Program-made: the position numbers and the translations under genes
In this document: one piece after another, positions 7,632 to 15,058 of the stretch
Position numbering within the stretch: the stretch's first letter is position 1
Layout: every line of letters begins with the position of its first letter
Notes under the pieces: model-generated
Seen by the model: the letters and a program-made list of their open reading frames with translations, nothing else
What the model was told of the DNA's origin: nothing
The model's database searches: none
From: an uncultured Muribaculaceae bacterium
GTDB lineage: Bacteria; Bacteroidota; Bacteroidia; Bacteroidales; Muribaculaceae
Assembly (NCBI GenBank): GCA_910587185.1
Contig: CAJULY010000005.1
Span: forward strand, 1-64,000
Reading direction: 5' to 3'
DNA length: 64,000 nt

Positions 7632-9128
7632 ATGAAAGCCAACAATCTGACAGTCTATAATTCGCTTTCCCGCTGCAAAGAGCTGTTCCGTCCGGTCCAT
7701 GAGGGGCGCGTGGGCATGTATGTCTGCGGCCCTACGGTCTATGGCGACGGCCATCTCGGACATGCCCGTCCTGCCATCACGTTCGACGTGGTGTTCCGCT
7801 ATCTGACTCATCTCGGCTACAAGGTGCGCTATGTGCGCAACATCACCGACGTGGGCCATCTCGAGCATGACGCCGACGAGGGCGAGGACAAGATAGCGAA
7901 AAAAGCCCGCATAGAGCAGCTTGAGCCTATGGAAGTGGTGCAGTATTATCTCAACCGCTACCACGCCGCCATGGAGCGCCTCAACGTGCTTCCTCCCTCG
8001 ATTGAGCCACATGCGTCGGGCCACATCATCGAGCAGATCGAGTATATCAAGTCTATTATCGACGCCGGCTATGCCTACGTCAGCGACGGCTCGGTCTATT
8101 TCGATGTGCCCAAATACAACCGCGACTATCATTACGGCAAGCTTTCCGGACGAAACATCGACGAGCTCCTCTCAGCCACACGTTCGCTCGACGGTCAGCA
8201 GGAGAAGCATAATCCGGCCGATTTCGCCCTGTGGAAGAAAGCTTCGCCGGAGCATATCATGCGCTGGCCTTCTCCCTGGAGCGACGGTTTCCCGGGGTGG
8301 CATCTCGAATGCTCCACGATGGGCGAGAAATATCTCGGTACTCCATTCGACATCCACGGCGGCGGCATGGATCTGAAGTTTCCCCACCATGAATGCGAGA
8401 TAGCGCAGTCCGTGGCCCACAACGGCCACGACACTGTCCGTTACTGGATGCACAACAACATGATCACCATCAACGGCCAGAAAATGGGCAAGTCGCTCGG
8501 CAATTTCATCACCCTCGACGAGTTCTTCACCGGCTCACATCCTCTGCTGTCGCAGGCCTATTCGCCGATGACAATACGCTTCTTCATCCTTCAGGCCCAC
8601 TACCGCGGCACTGTCGATTTCAGCAACGAGGCCCTACAGGGCGCCGAAAAGGCCCTTCAGCGCATGCTGGAAGGCTTCAAACGCCTCCAGGCACTGAAAC
8701 CCTCGTCGGAGGCCGATAACGTCGATACGGCGGCTCTGGAGACCAAATGCTACGAAGCGCTCGACGATGACTTCAATACTCCCGTCCTCCTGGCGCATCT
8801 TTTCGAGGCTTGCTCCATAGTGAACCGCATAAACGACGGTTCGCTGAAAGCTTCGCAGAACGACATCGACGGCCTCAGACAGCTCTTCAACACATTCCTC
8901 GTTGACATTCTCGGAATAAAGGTCGATTCCGCCGCAGGTGAGACCGCCGACGGAGGCGCCTCGATGAAACCCTTCGAACAGGCCGTGGATCTCCTCCTCG
9001 AGATGCGCTCTGAAGCTAAGGCACGGAAGGACTGGACCACCAGCGACCTCATCCGCGACCGTCTCGCCGCCATTGGCTTCGACGTCAAGGACACCAAAAA
9101 CGGCTTCGAATGGTCCCTTAAAAACTAA
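7632..9128 (+). CDS. cysS: Cysteine--tRNA ligase
   Basis: A 498-residue class I aminoacyl-tRNA synthetase that charges tRNA-Cys. The HIGH motif appears as HLGHAR near residue 40, preceded by MYVCGPTVY whose Cys is one zinc ligand. The other ligands are in the CSTMGEKYLGTPFDIHGGG and HHECEIAQ regions. The KMSKS loop reads KMGKSLGN near 285. The C-terminal helical domain is complete and length is normal. A strong terminator 29 bases after the stop ends the transcript. Confidence 0.97.
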   Translation: MKANNLTVYNSLSRCKELFRPVHEGRVGMYVCGPTVYGDGHLGHARPAITFDVVFRYLTHLGYKVRYVRNITDVGHLEHDADEGEDKIAKKARIEQLEPMEVVQYYLNRYHAAMERLNVLPPSIEPHASGHIIEQIEYIKSIIDAGYAYVSDGSVYFDVPKYNRDYHYGKLSGRNIDELLSATRSLDGQQEKHNPADFALWKKASPEHIMRWPSPWSDGFPGWHLECSTMGEKYLGTPFDIHGGGMDLKFPHHECEIAQSVAHNGHDTVRYWMHNNMITINGQKMGKSLGNFITLDEFFTGSHPLLSQAYSPMTIRFFILQAHYRGTVDFSNEALQGAEKALQRMLEGFKRLQALKPSSEADNVDTAALETKCYEALDDDFNTPVLLAHLFEACSIVNRINDGSLKASQNDIDGLRQLFNTFLVDILGIKVDSAAGETADGGASMKPFEQAVDLLLEMRSEAKARKDWTTSDLIRDRLAAIGFDVKDTKNGFEWSLKN

Positions 9129-9156
9129 AGTAAATAGATCCCCGATATGAAAATAG

Positions 9157-9186
9157 AGAGGCTGCGTTTTGCGCAGCCTCTTTTTC
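9157..9186 (+). terminator. Rho-independent terminator after cysS
   Basis: A perfect 10-bp stem (9157-9166 with 9172-9181) with a 5-base loop is followed by a run of T. It closes the lolD-cysS transcription unit and shows that the open frame starting at 9147 cannot be a natural start for the next gene. Confidence 0.92.
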
Positions 9187-9233
9187 GTCTGAACCCTCAA
9201 TCAATCCCGCTTGTTCAGACTGGAAAAGCAATT

Positions 9234-9539
9234 ATGAAAAACGAAATAGACACCTCTGAAGCGTTGCGAAATAAGCCGTTTATGAAAATATGCATGATTG
9301 CCGCATGTGTTATCTTCTGTCTGTATATTATAAGTTCGTTTGTTTTCGGCATGGCAAAAATCCGTCCTTATTTGCCTTTGTGCCTCGTCATTATGGGATG
9401 TTTTTTTGCGGCCGCAGGCATTTATTGTCTCTGGATAGGAGCAAAAAGGAGCGGCTTGAAAATTCTGCTGGTCTCAATAATTTTGTTCGGATCGGCTGTA
9501 GTGGTGTATGTCTGGCGCCAATATTTGCTTGAGCTATAA
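9234..9539 (+). CDS. Small membrane protein, three predicted helices
   Basis: A 101-residue protein with three hydrophobic segments, roughly residues 17-39 (ICMIAACVIFCLYIISSFVF), 45-68 and 75-95. I do not recognise a family. The frame is open from 9147, but that start lies before the cysS terminator, so the ATG at 9234 is chosen. No TAnnTTTG promoter is visible in the short gap after the terminator. Base composition is more AT-rich than the neighbours, and the next 460 bases hold no gene, so this may be a weakly conserved accessory gene. Confidence 0.55.
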   Translation: MKNEIDTSEALRNKPFMKICMIAACVIFCLYIISSFVFGMAKIRPYLPLCLVIMGCFFAAAGIYCLWIGAKRSGLKILLVSIILFGSAVVVYVWRQYLLEL

Positions 9540-9668
9540 AAACTATTGTGTCATTCATGAAGAAGACATATTAGAGCATAGCGGAAGAGATATAGACGTC
9601 ATTCCGGCATGCAAATTTTTCTTATTTCGCGTTAATCAGTTAGTTAATAGGTAAGGAACCTATGCGGG

Positions 9669-9763
9669 CTGATAATGCGGTGGAGTTAAGAGGAAAAGCT
9701 TGATAGACAAGTCCGGAGGACGCGCTGAGTTTAACCGGGCATGAAGCGCAGCGGAGTGCCCGG
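9669..9763 (-). repeat. Dispersed hairpin element, copy A
   Basis: Read on the minus strand the element starts with a hairpin (arms CCGGGCA and TGCCCGG, plus-strand 9735-9763) enclosing a 15-base loop CTCCGCTGCGCTTCA. A conserved tail follows (GGTTAAAC, CAGCGCG, then CTTAACTCCACCGCATT). Copy B has nearly the same loop but a stem changed at three compensating pairs. Confidence 0.75.
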
Positions 9764-9874
9764 AAAGAGATGCACCAAATCTCGGCGTCCCGAAGGGATG
9801 CCTCAGTGGTATATGCAATGTCCTTTACCACAGAATCGTCCCTACGCGACTCAGCTTTTATTTTCGTTGTCTCT

Positions 9875-9980
9875 CCCCACACTCCGCTTCGCTCCATGTG
9901 GGGTTACAACACAGCGCGCCCTGACGGGCTCTGGTTGGGAAAATATGACATGAGATTCTTAATTCAACCTCATTGATAAG
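9875..9980 (+). repeat. Dispersed hairpin element, copy B
   Basis: Hairpin arms CCCCACA (9875-9881) and TGTGGGG (9897-9903) enclose the loop CTCCGCTTCGCTCCA. The tail holds GGTTACAAC, CAGCGCGCCC and CTTAATTCAACCTCATTG, matching copies A and C. It is inverted relative to copy A, so the two form a larger inverted pair. Confidence 0.75.
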
Positions 9981-10001
9981 TCTAATCGGACTAAGTGGGA
10001 A

Positions 10002-10829
10002 TTACTTCGAGACGAATTTGTAAGTGATGGTTCCCGACTGGCGGGGGGCCGCGTCGAGTTTCACGGAGAACTGCGAGCGCTTCGCAGCTGCTATGCATGC
10101 CTGGCGCACGGCCTCGTTTGCGGCCGCTCCTACGCTTCGGCTGACGGTGGCTTCAATCACCTTTCCCTGCTGATTGACGACGACACGCACCGTCACAGAG
10201 CCGTTTGGCGCCGTTTTGACCGGCAGTGTCCAGTGCTCGAGCGAACGGCCTGTCAGGCTATAGCCCGGGGCTCCTGAGAGCGCTCCCGTCGTGGAGTTGC
10301 CTTCGGGCGATCCGCTCTTTCCTTTGCCGGTTCCGGCCGAAGAGTTGGAGCCGAATTTCATCTGTCCGGCTATTTTCTGCTGAGTCTCACGTTCGGCCTT
10401 CTCTTTGGCTTTCTGGGCGGCTATTTCTGCTTTTGAAGGACCGGTCTTGGGCGCTTCCTTGGGCGGAGTGACTTTCATGGGCGATTCGCGCTCCGAGGTG
10501 ACAACGGGTGTCGGCACGGGCGCAGGCTCGCCTTCGTTTGTCAGGTCGGTTCCCTCCGTCGCGGGTTCTTCTATGGCGGCTGCCTGCGCGGGTTCCGTAG
10601 CTGTTGCCTCGGGCTGCGCTATGTCGCCTGTCATTACGTATTCGCCCTCGAACAGAAGTTCCGACGAATCGGCCGGAGGCCACGTCTGCTGCGCTCCGGG
10701 AATGTATGTGAGCTTGAGCACGAAGATGAGCACGCCGACAACTATAGTTATCAGCAGGGTTATCAGCGCCGCGAGAAGCTCGTTGCGCCGCTCGGGCGTG
10801 AGGGCCGATATGTTTGCTGTTTCGCTCAT
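10002..10829 (-). CDS. tonB: TonB-family energy transducer
   Basis: A 275-residue protein with one N-terminal membrane helix (about residues 18-42), a long low-complexity periplasmic part rich in Pro, Glu, Ala and Thr, and a C-terminal TonB-like domain (GSVTVRVVVNQQGKVIEA through FSVKLDAAPRQSGTITYKF). TonB passes inner-membrane proton-motive force to outer-membrane receptors such as the SusC in this window. It overlaps exbD by 4 bases (ATGA), the last gene of pdxJ-exbB-exbD-tonB. Which receptor it serves cannot be told. Confidence 0.85.
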   Translation of the reverse strand: MSETANISALTPERRNELLAALITLLITIVVGVLIFVLKLTYIPGAQQTWPPADSSELLFEGEYVMTGDIAQPEATATEPAQAAAIEEPATEGTDLTNEGEPAPVPTPVVTSERESPMKVTPPKEAPKTGPSKAEIAAQKAKEKAERETQQKIAGQMKFGSNSSAGTGKGKSGSPEGNSTTGALSGAPGYSLTGRSLEHWTLPVKTAPNGSVTVRVVVNQQGKVIEATVSRSVGAAANEAVRQACIAAAKRSQFSVKLDAAPRQSGTITYKFVSK

Positions 10830-11263
10830 TTAGGGAGGGCTGATGAGGGTGCGGGCTTGGTTGCGAGAACCATTTTCAGGCCGTTGCGGGCTCCGATGTC
10901 GAGGATTTCCACGAGGGTGCCGTAGGTCACTTCCTCGTCGGCATAGATAGCTATGAAATCTTCTGCGTTTCCGCGCTGGCGCATGACCTGGACGAAGCTT
11001 ATGAGCTGGTCGATGCTCATGGGCTGCGGCTCGGTCTTATCTTCTGCGAACGAGGCGTAGATCGTCTCGTTTTTATCGACATAGACCCTCGTGGAAGGCT
11101 TTATGGCTGTCTGTTCCGAACTTTGCGGCAGGTTCACCTCCAGCGCGGTGGGAAACACGAATGTGCTTGTCACCATGAAGAAGATGAGCAGCAGGAAGAT
11201 GACGTCGGTCATCGAAGCCATCGAAAACAGCGAGGTCATGTCGAATTGACGTTTCAGTGCCAT
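10826..11263 (-). CDS. exbD: ExbD/TolR biopolymer transport protein
   Basis: A 145-residue ExbD/TolR-type protein with a single N-terminal membrane helix (MASMTDVIFLLLIFFMVTS, about residues 16-34) that includes the conserved Asp needed for proton use in this family. A periplasmic domain follows. It forms a stator-like complex with ExbB and TonB in the inner membrane. It lies 26 bases after exbB and overlaps tonB. Confidence 0.9.
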   Translation of the reverse strand: MALKRQFDMTSLFSMASMTDVIFLLLIFFMVTSTFVFPTALEVNLPQSSEQTAIKPSTRVYVDKNETIYASFAEDKTEPQPMSIDQLISFVQVMRQRGNAEDFIAIYADEEVTYGTLVEILDIGARNGLKMVLATKPAPSSALPK

Positions 11264-11289
11264 TTCTTATCCGGGATGCTAAAGGATTG

Positions 11290-12021
11290 TCATACTGGCT
11301 CGTTGAGAAGGTCCATGAATTCCATGGTCTTCGATTCGAGCGAGTTCATAACGCCGTTGATGCGGGCCACGAGATAGTTGTAGGCGAAGAGCGCCACGAT
11401 TCCAACAACGAGACCGGCAACCGTTGTCACGAGTGCCTGGTAGATACCTCCGGCGAGCACGTCGATGTTGGCGCTTGTGCCCGCTTTGGCCAGATTGTAG
11501 AAGGCCTGGACCATACCCCAGACTGTTCCGAGAAATCCGAGCATCGGGGCGCCGGCGGCTGTGGTGGCAAGCCAGGGAAGGCGTTTGCCGAGGTTGGCAA
11601 CCTCGATGTTGCCGGTGTTCTCTATTGTGACGAGCACATCGTTCATCGGGCGTCCGAGGCGCGAGATACCTTTGGCGATCAGGCGCGAGTAGGGGGTGTT
11701 GGTGCGGTCGCAGAGGGTCTGGGCCGACTCCGGATCGCCGTCGAGAATATAGTCTTTGATGCGTATCATGAACGTGTTGTCATCCTTGTCGGCGCGGCGT
11801 ATGGCAAGCCAGCGTTCGATAAAGACATAGATCGACACGATCAGGAGAAGCGCGAGGGGAATCATGATGAAACCGCCCTTGACGCACAGTTCCCAGAACG
11901 AGAGCGATTCAGCTGCGGGGGCTGCTTGTGCGACGGGTTGGGCCAGGGTGCCTGCAACGGCGGTGACTGAGTCGGTCACTTCCATTGTCTGGGTCTGCAG
12001 GGTGGCGAAAAGAGAAATCAT
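11290..12021 (-). CDS. exbB: MotA/TolQ/ExbB proton channel family protein
   Basis: A 243-residue inner-membrane protein with an N-terminal Ala-rich extension, a first helix near residues 48-70, and a helix pair near 145-170 and 185-215. The GAPMLGFLGTVWGMVQAF segment is the typical ExbB/TolQ signature. It works with ExbD to energise TonB. It is 26 bases downstream of pdxJ. Adjacent exbD and a TonB-type protein favour ExbB over TolQ. Confidence 0.9.
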   Translation of the reverse strand: MISLFATLQTQTMEVTDSVTAVAGTLAQPVAQAAPAAESLSFWELCVKGGFIMIPLALLLIVSIYVFIERWLAIRRADKDDNTFMIRIKDYILDGDPESAQTLCDRTNTPYSRLIAKGISRLGRPMNDVLVTIENTGNIEVANLGKRLPWLATTAAGAPMLGFLGTVWGMVQAFYNLAKAGTSANIDVLAGGIYQALVTTVAGLVVGIVALFAYNYLVARINGVMNSLESKTMEFMDLLNEPV

Positions 12022-12047
12022 GGTGATAATGGATGGTTGTTATGATT

Positions 12048-12770
12048 TTATTTTGTTGTTTTGAGACATTCCTTGTAGCGTCTGATGGTTTCCGCCAGTC
12101 CGAGATAGAGGGCGTCGGAAATGAGTGAATGGCCGATTGAAACCTCGTTGAGATAGGGGAGCGATTTGTGGAAATACTCCAGATTCTCGAGGTTGAGGTC
12201 ATGGCCCGCGTTTACTCCGAGTCCGGCGCGGTGGGCGGCGCGGCTCGCCTCCACGAAAGGCGCCACGGCCTCTTCGGGGTTGCGTTCGTAGTTATCGACG
12301 TAGGGTTTCGTGTAGAGTTCTATGCGGTCAGTGCCGGTCGCGGCAGCCGCCTTTATGTTATCGGTGTCGGTCCCGACGAAAATCGAGGTGCGTATGCCGG
12401 CCTCGCGGAGCGTATCGACGATGCCTGTCAGAAACTCCATGTTGGCTCTGACGTCCCATCCCTCGTGGCTGGTGAGATCCTCCGGCGAGTCAGGCACCAG
12501 TGTGACTTGCTCCGGTTTCACCTTCAGCACGAGGTCCATGAATTCGGGCGACGGGTAGCCCTCTATGTTGAATTCGGTCTTCACGAGCGGCCGCAGCAGA
12601 AAGACGTCGCTGTGGCGTATGTGGCGTTCATCGGGACGCGGATGGACCGTGATGCCGTTGGCGCCCAGCAGCTCACACTCCGTGGCGAAACGCTGCACGT
12701 CGGGCATGTTCTCGCCGCGGGCGTTGCGCAAGGTGGCGACTTTATTGATGTTTACACTTAACTGGGTCAT
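12048..12770 (-). CDS. pdxJ: Pyridoxine 5'-phosphate synthase
   Basis: A 240-residue TIM-barrel enzyme that condenses 1-deoxy-xylulose-5-phosphate with 3-amino-2-oxopropyl phosphate in vitamin B6 synthesis. Seen: the N-terminal LSVNINKVATLRNARG strand, GITVHPRPDERHI near residue 40, and the GLGVNAGHDLNLENL segment near 195. Length is normal. It begins the minus-strand cluster that continues into exbB. Pairing with TonB-system genes is a common Bacteroidetes neighbourhood and need not mean a shared pathway. Confidence 0.95.
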   Translation of the reverse strand: MTQLSVNINKVATLRNARGENMPDVQRFATECELLGANGITVHPRPDERHIRHSDVFLLRPLVKTEFNIEGYPSPEFMDLVLKVKPEQVTLVPDSPEDLTSHEGWDVRANMEFLTGIVDTLREAGIRTSIFVGTDTDNIKAAAATGTDRIELYTKPYVDNYERNPEEAVAPFVEASRAAHRAGLGVNAGHDLNLENLEYFHKSLPYLNEVSIGHSLISDALYLGLAETIRRYKECLKTTK

Positions 12771-12853
12771 TTTGGGCGATTTTCTTTTGTTAAATAAACT
12801 TGTTGCAGCGGGTGGACGTTGGTTAGAGAGAACCTTATTACAAATAATTTTGC

Positions 12854-12861
12854 TAAATTTG
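12854..12861 (+). promoter_or_regulatory. -7 promoter element of the nadK-region transcript
   Basis: TAAATTTG matches TAnnTTTG and lies about 57 bases before the TTG start at 12918. No well-spaced TTTG is seen upstream. Twenty-two bases further on is an oppositely oriented element, so the two transcripts would overlap at their 5' ends. Confidence 0.5.
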
Positions 12862-12883
12862 CACTCCGCTACGTTTCAGAGTA

Positions 12884-12891
12884 CAAATTTA
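12884..12891 (-). promoter_or_regulatory. Candidate -7 element for pdxJ
   Basis: CAAATTTA on the plus strand reads TAAATTTG on the minus strand. It is the only exact match upstream of pdxJ and would give a leader of about 110 bases. The -33 side is weak. Confidence 0.4.
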
Positions 12892-12917
12892 GTCAGAAAA
12901 ATCACAATTAAAAAAGA

Positions 12918-13313
12918 TTGAATTCAAAAGATAACATATTGCTTGAAAAAAAATCTCCGGAATCTCCGGTCGCGAACCCTTCGCTCCATTCGGAAGAGCG
13001 CCTTTTCCCGCCTCTCGAGGAGTGCAGCGAGCTTTCGGTCGCATGCATGAGGGCCGATTACAGCGCTTCCCGAATCAGTCGCGCCGTGGAGGACGCCGAC
13101 GCCCATCTGCTGAATCTCAATGTGACTTCCGAAGTCCTCCCTTCGGGCGAGGCGGTCGTTGACCTGCGTGTCTCTCACCGCGATGCCGGGGCCGTATGCC
13201 GCTCGCTCGAGCGCTACGGATATATGACCCTGAACATCAGCAGCGGTTATGACCGCATGCAGGAGCTCGCCGCTGAGCGGATAGCGGAACTCATGGCCCA
13301 CATCCAGGTCTGA
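12918..13313 (+). CDS. ACT-like protein related to the C-terminal part of CBS-domain proteins
   Basis: A 131-residue protein with an apparent TTG start; the first in-frame ATG would remove 43 residues. From about residue 44 (MRADYSASRISRAVEDADA, then SLERYGYMTLNI) it resembles the C-terminal part of the CBS-domain protein that precedes nadK in many Bacteroidales. Here the two N-terminal CBS domains are absent and replaced by about 40 polar residues. It lies 44 bases before nadK. Role unknown; binding of a nucleotide or small ligand is a guess from the family. Start uncertain. Confidence 0.55.
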   Translation: MNSKDNILLEKKSPESPVANPSLHSEERLFPPLEECSELSVACMRADYSASRISRAVEDADAHLLNLNVTSEVLPSGEAVVDLRVSHRDAGAVCRSLERYGYMTLNISSGYDRMQELAAERIAELMAHIQV

Positions 13314-13357
13314 CAGAATCATCTTTTTTCCCTTTCATCTCATCATCACACATACCG

Positions 13358-14236
13358 ATGCCCCGCATTGACATTTACGGCAATTCCAGACAATCGACCA
13401 AACTCCACGAGCTCCGTCGTTTTTTCGAGGCGTTGACCCTGAGCGGTTCGCCGGAGAATCTGCATGTCGATAACGAATATCTGCTTTTTCTCCGCGAGGT
13501 GATCCCCGACACTGCCGCGCGGCTGAAGCCTATCGATGCCGCTTCAGACCCCGCTCCATCTCTTGCCCTGAGTATCGGCGGCGACGGCACGTTCCTGACA
13601 ACGGCCAACCGCATAGGCGGTTCCGGCACTCCGATAATGGGTATAAACTCGGGCCACCTCGGATATCTCTCGGCCGCCGACATCGCCCAGGCCGATGCGC
13701 TGGCCGGACGAATAGTCAGCGGTGAGTTCTCCGTCGAGCCTCGCACTTTGCTGCAGGTCTGCTCCGAGTCTCCCCTCCTTCCTCCGCGCCCGTTTGCTCT
13801 CAACGAAGTTGCCATCCTCAAGCAGGCCACAGCTTCGATGATAACTGTCGAGACGCGACTCAACGGCCATCTTCTCGCCTCTGTGGGAGGCGACGGGCTC
13901 ATAGTCTCGACTCCCACCGGATCTACGGGCTACAATCTTTCCGTCGGAGGTCCTGTCGTGTCTCCTAATTCAATGGAGTGGATTCTCTCTCCCGTAGCGC
14001 CCCACTCGCTTTATATGCGTCCCCTCGTGGTCGATGACTCGTCGGTCTTATCCGTCCGTGTCCGTTCGCGCTCCGGATTTTTCATGCTCGCCATCGACGG
14101 CCGCTCAACCTCTCTGCCCGAAGATACCGAGGTTGTGCTCCGAAAAGCTCCGTTCCGCATAAATGTGGCCCATCTTCCCGGTCAGAATTTCATCGACACC
14201 CTCCGTTACAAGCTTCACTGGGGAATCGACAAATAG
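13358..14236 (+). CDS. nadK: NAD kinase
   Basis: A 292-residue ATP-NAD kinase that makes NADP. The hallmark GGDGTFL motif is near residue 74, NEVAIL near 150, and the glycine-rich STPTGSTGYNLSVGGP block near 187. Length is normal for the family. It is followed 2 bases later by a YgjP-type protein, so the pair is co-transcribed, probably together with the preceding ACT-like gene from the promoter at 12854. Confidence 0.96.
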   Translation: MPRIDIYGNSRQSTKLHELRRFFEALTLSGSPENLHVDNEYLLFLREVIPDTAARLKPIDAASDPAPSLALSIGGDGTFLTTANRIGGSGTPIMGINSGHLGYLSAADIAQADALAGRIVSGEFSVEPRTLLQVCSESPLLPPRPFALNEVAILKQATASMITVETRLNGHLLASVGGDGLIVSTPTGSTGYNLSVGGPVVSPNSMEWILSPVAPHSLYMRPLVVDDSSVLSVRVRSRSGFFMLAIDGRSTSLPEDTEVVLRKAPFRINVAHLPGQNFIDTLRYKLHWGIDK

Positions 14237-14238
14237 CG

Positions 14239-14967
14239 ATGAGGCTCACCCGAAGTCTGACAGAAAATATCCCTCCCTACGGCGATGTGATGATTGTGCC
14301 TCGCCGCAACTGCCGCAGGCTGATCCTTCGCCCCGGCAAGAACGGCGGCTACATTCTCTCTGTTCCGTTCGGCTACGGTTATACTTCTGCCATGGAGTCT
14401 CTTAAACGCATGCTTCCCAAGCTGGCCGCTGTTCCGCCCCGCTTCGCCTGTCCCGACTATAGCATAGGGCGCGTCATCCCTTTTGAAGAGGGATGTGTCA
14501 GGATCGACCGAAGCACCCGGCGCCCCGACCGCGTGGTAGCCTTCGTGAAGGGCCATGATATTCTGATCGGAGTCGGTTCGGAACTTGATGCGGCTGCCCC
14601 TGAAACCGTCCGTGCCGTCAGCTCCCTCATAAAGAAATCAGCCCTCTATCTTGCGCCCGGGCTGCTTCTGCCTCGTGCCGCGGCGGTTGCGGCGCGCATC
14701 GGCATCGCGCCTTCAGGCTGGAAAATCGGCAGGGGAGCCTCCGTCCTCGGAACATACCATCCCTCCGACGGCCATATTTCTCTCTCCGGACTGCTCGTCC
14801 TTCTCCCTTACGAACTCCGCGATTACATAGTCTGCCACGAGCTCGCCCACATAACCCACTGCGATCATTCGCCGGCCTTCCATCGTCTCTGCGACGCCTA
14901 TTGCGGAGGCCGCGAGAAAGAGCTGATCAGGCGCCTGAAGGACTGGCAATGGCCTATTTTACGATAA
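14239..14967 (+). CDS. YgjP-like metal-dependent hydrolase (M48/DUF45)
   Basis: A 242-residue protein whose C-terminal part holds the zinc motif HELAH (near residue 198) followed by a further histidine in the HCDHSPAFH stretch, as in the YgjP/WLM family related to SprT metalloproteases. The N-terminal part has a beta-rich DUF45 pattern (RRLILRPGKNGGYILSVPF). Function of the family is poorly defined. It is translationally close to nadK (2-base gap). No signal peptide, so cytoplasmic. Confidence 0.8.
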   Translation: MRLTRSLTENIPPYGDVMIVPRRNCRRLILRPGKNGGYILSVPFGYGYTSAMESLKRMLPKLAAVPPRFACPDYSIGRVIPFEEGCVRIDRSTRRPDRVVAFVKGHDILIGVGSELDAAAPETVRAVSSLIKKSALYLAPGLLLPRAAAVAARIGIAPSGWKIGRGASVLGTYHPSDGHISLSGLLVLLPYELRDYIVCHELAHITHCDHSPAFHRLCDAYCGGREKELIRRLKDWQWPILR

Positions 14968-15006
14968 ATTAAAGCGCTTGTTTGCATTGATACGCTCAAA
15001 AAACAT

Positions 15007-15014
15007 TATCTTTG
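15007..15014 (+). promoter_or_regulatory. -7 promoter element of the DUF2723 operon
   Basis: TATCTTTG lies 44 bases before the start at 15059. TTTG at 14981-14984 is 22 bases upstream, near the usual -33 position. Confidence 0.65.
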
Positions 15015-15058
15015 CGCACTAAATTGTAACACAATCTGACCTTCTTGCATTTCAACGC

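Larger units (their letters stand above)
9540..10001. other. Repeat-rich intergenic region, no gene seen
   Basis: No coding region is supported. The region contains two inverted copies of a hairpin element (listed separately) and, between them (9764-9874), a structured spacer with a GTGGTA/TACCAC hairpin and a short stem around CCCGAAGGG. A 6-bp inverted repeat is at 9647-9663. It lies between a plus-strand membrane protein and the 3' end of tonB. Confidence 0.7.

Noticed and set aside
9147..9233. Upstream start for the small membrane protein
   Set aside because: It lies before and within the cysS terminator; the ATG at 9234 is sufficient and gives a normal membrane protein.
12979..12989. 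CTTCGCTCCAT match to the hairpin element loop inside the ACT-like gene
   Set aside because: No arms or tail accompany it, so chance similarity is the best explanation.
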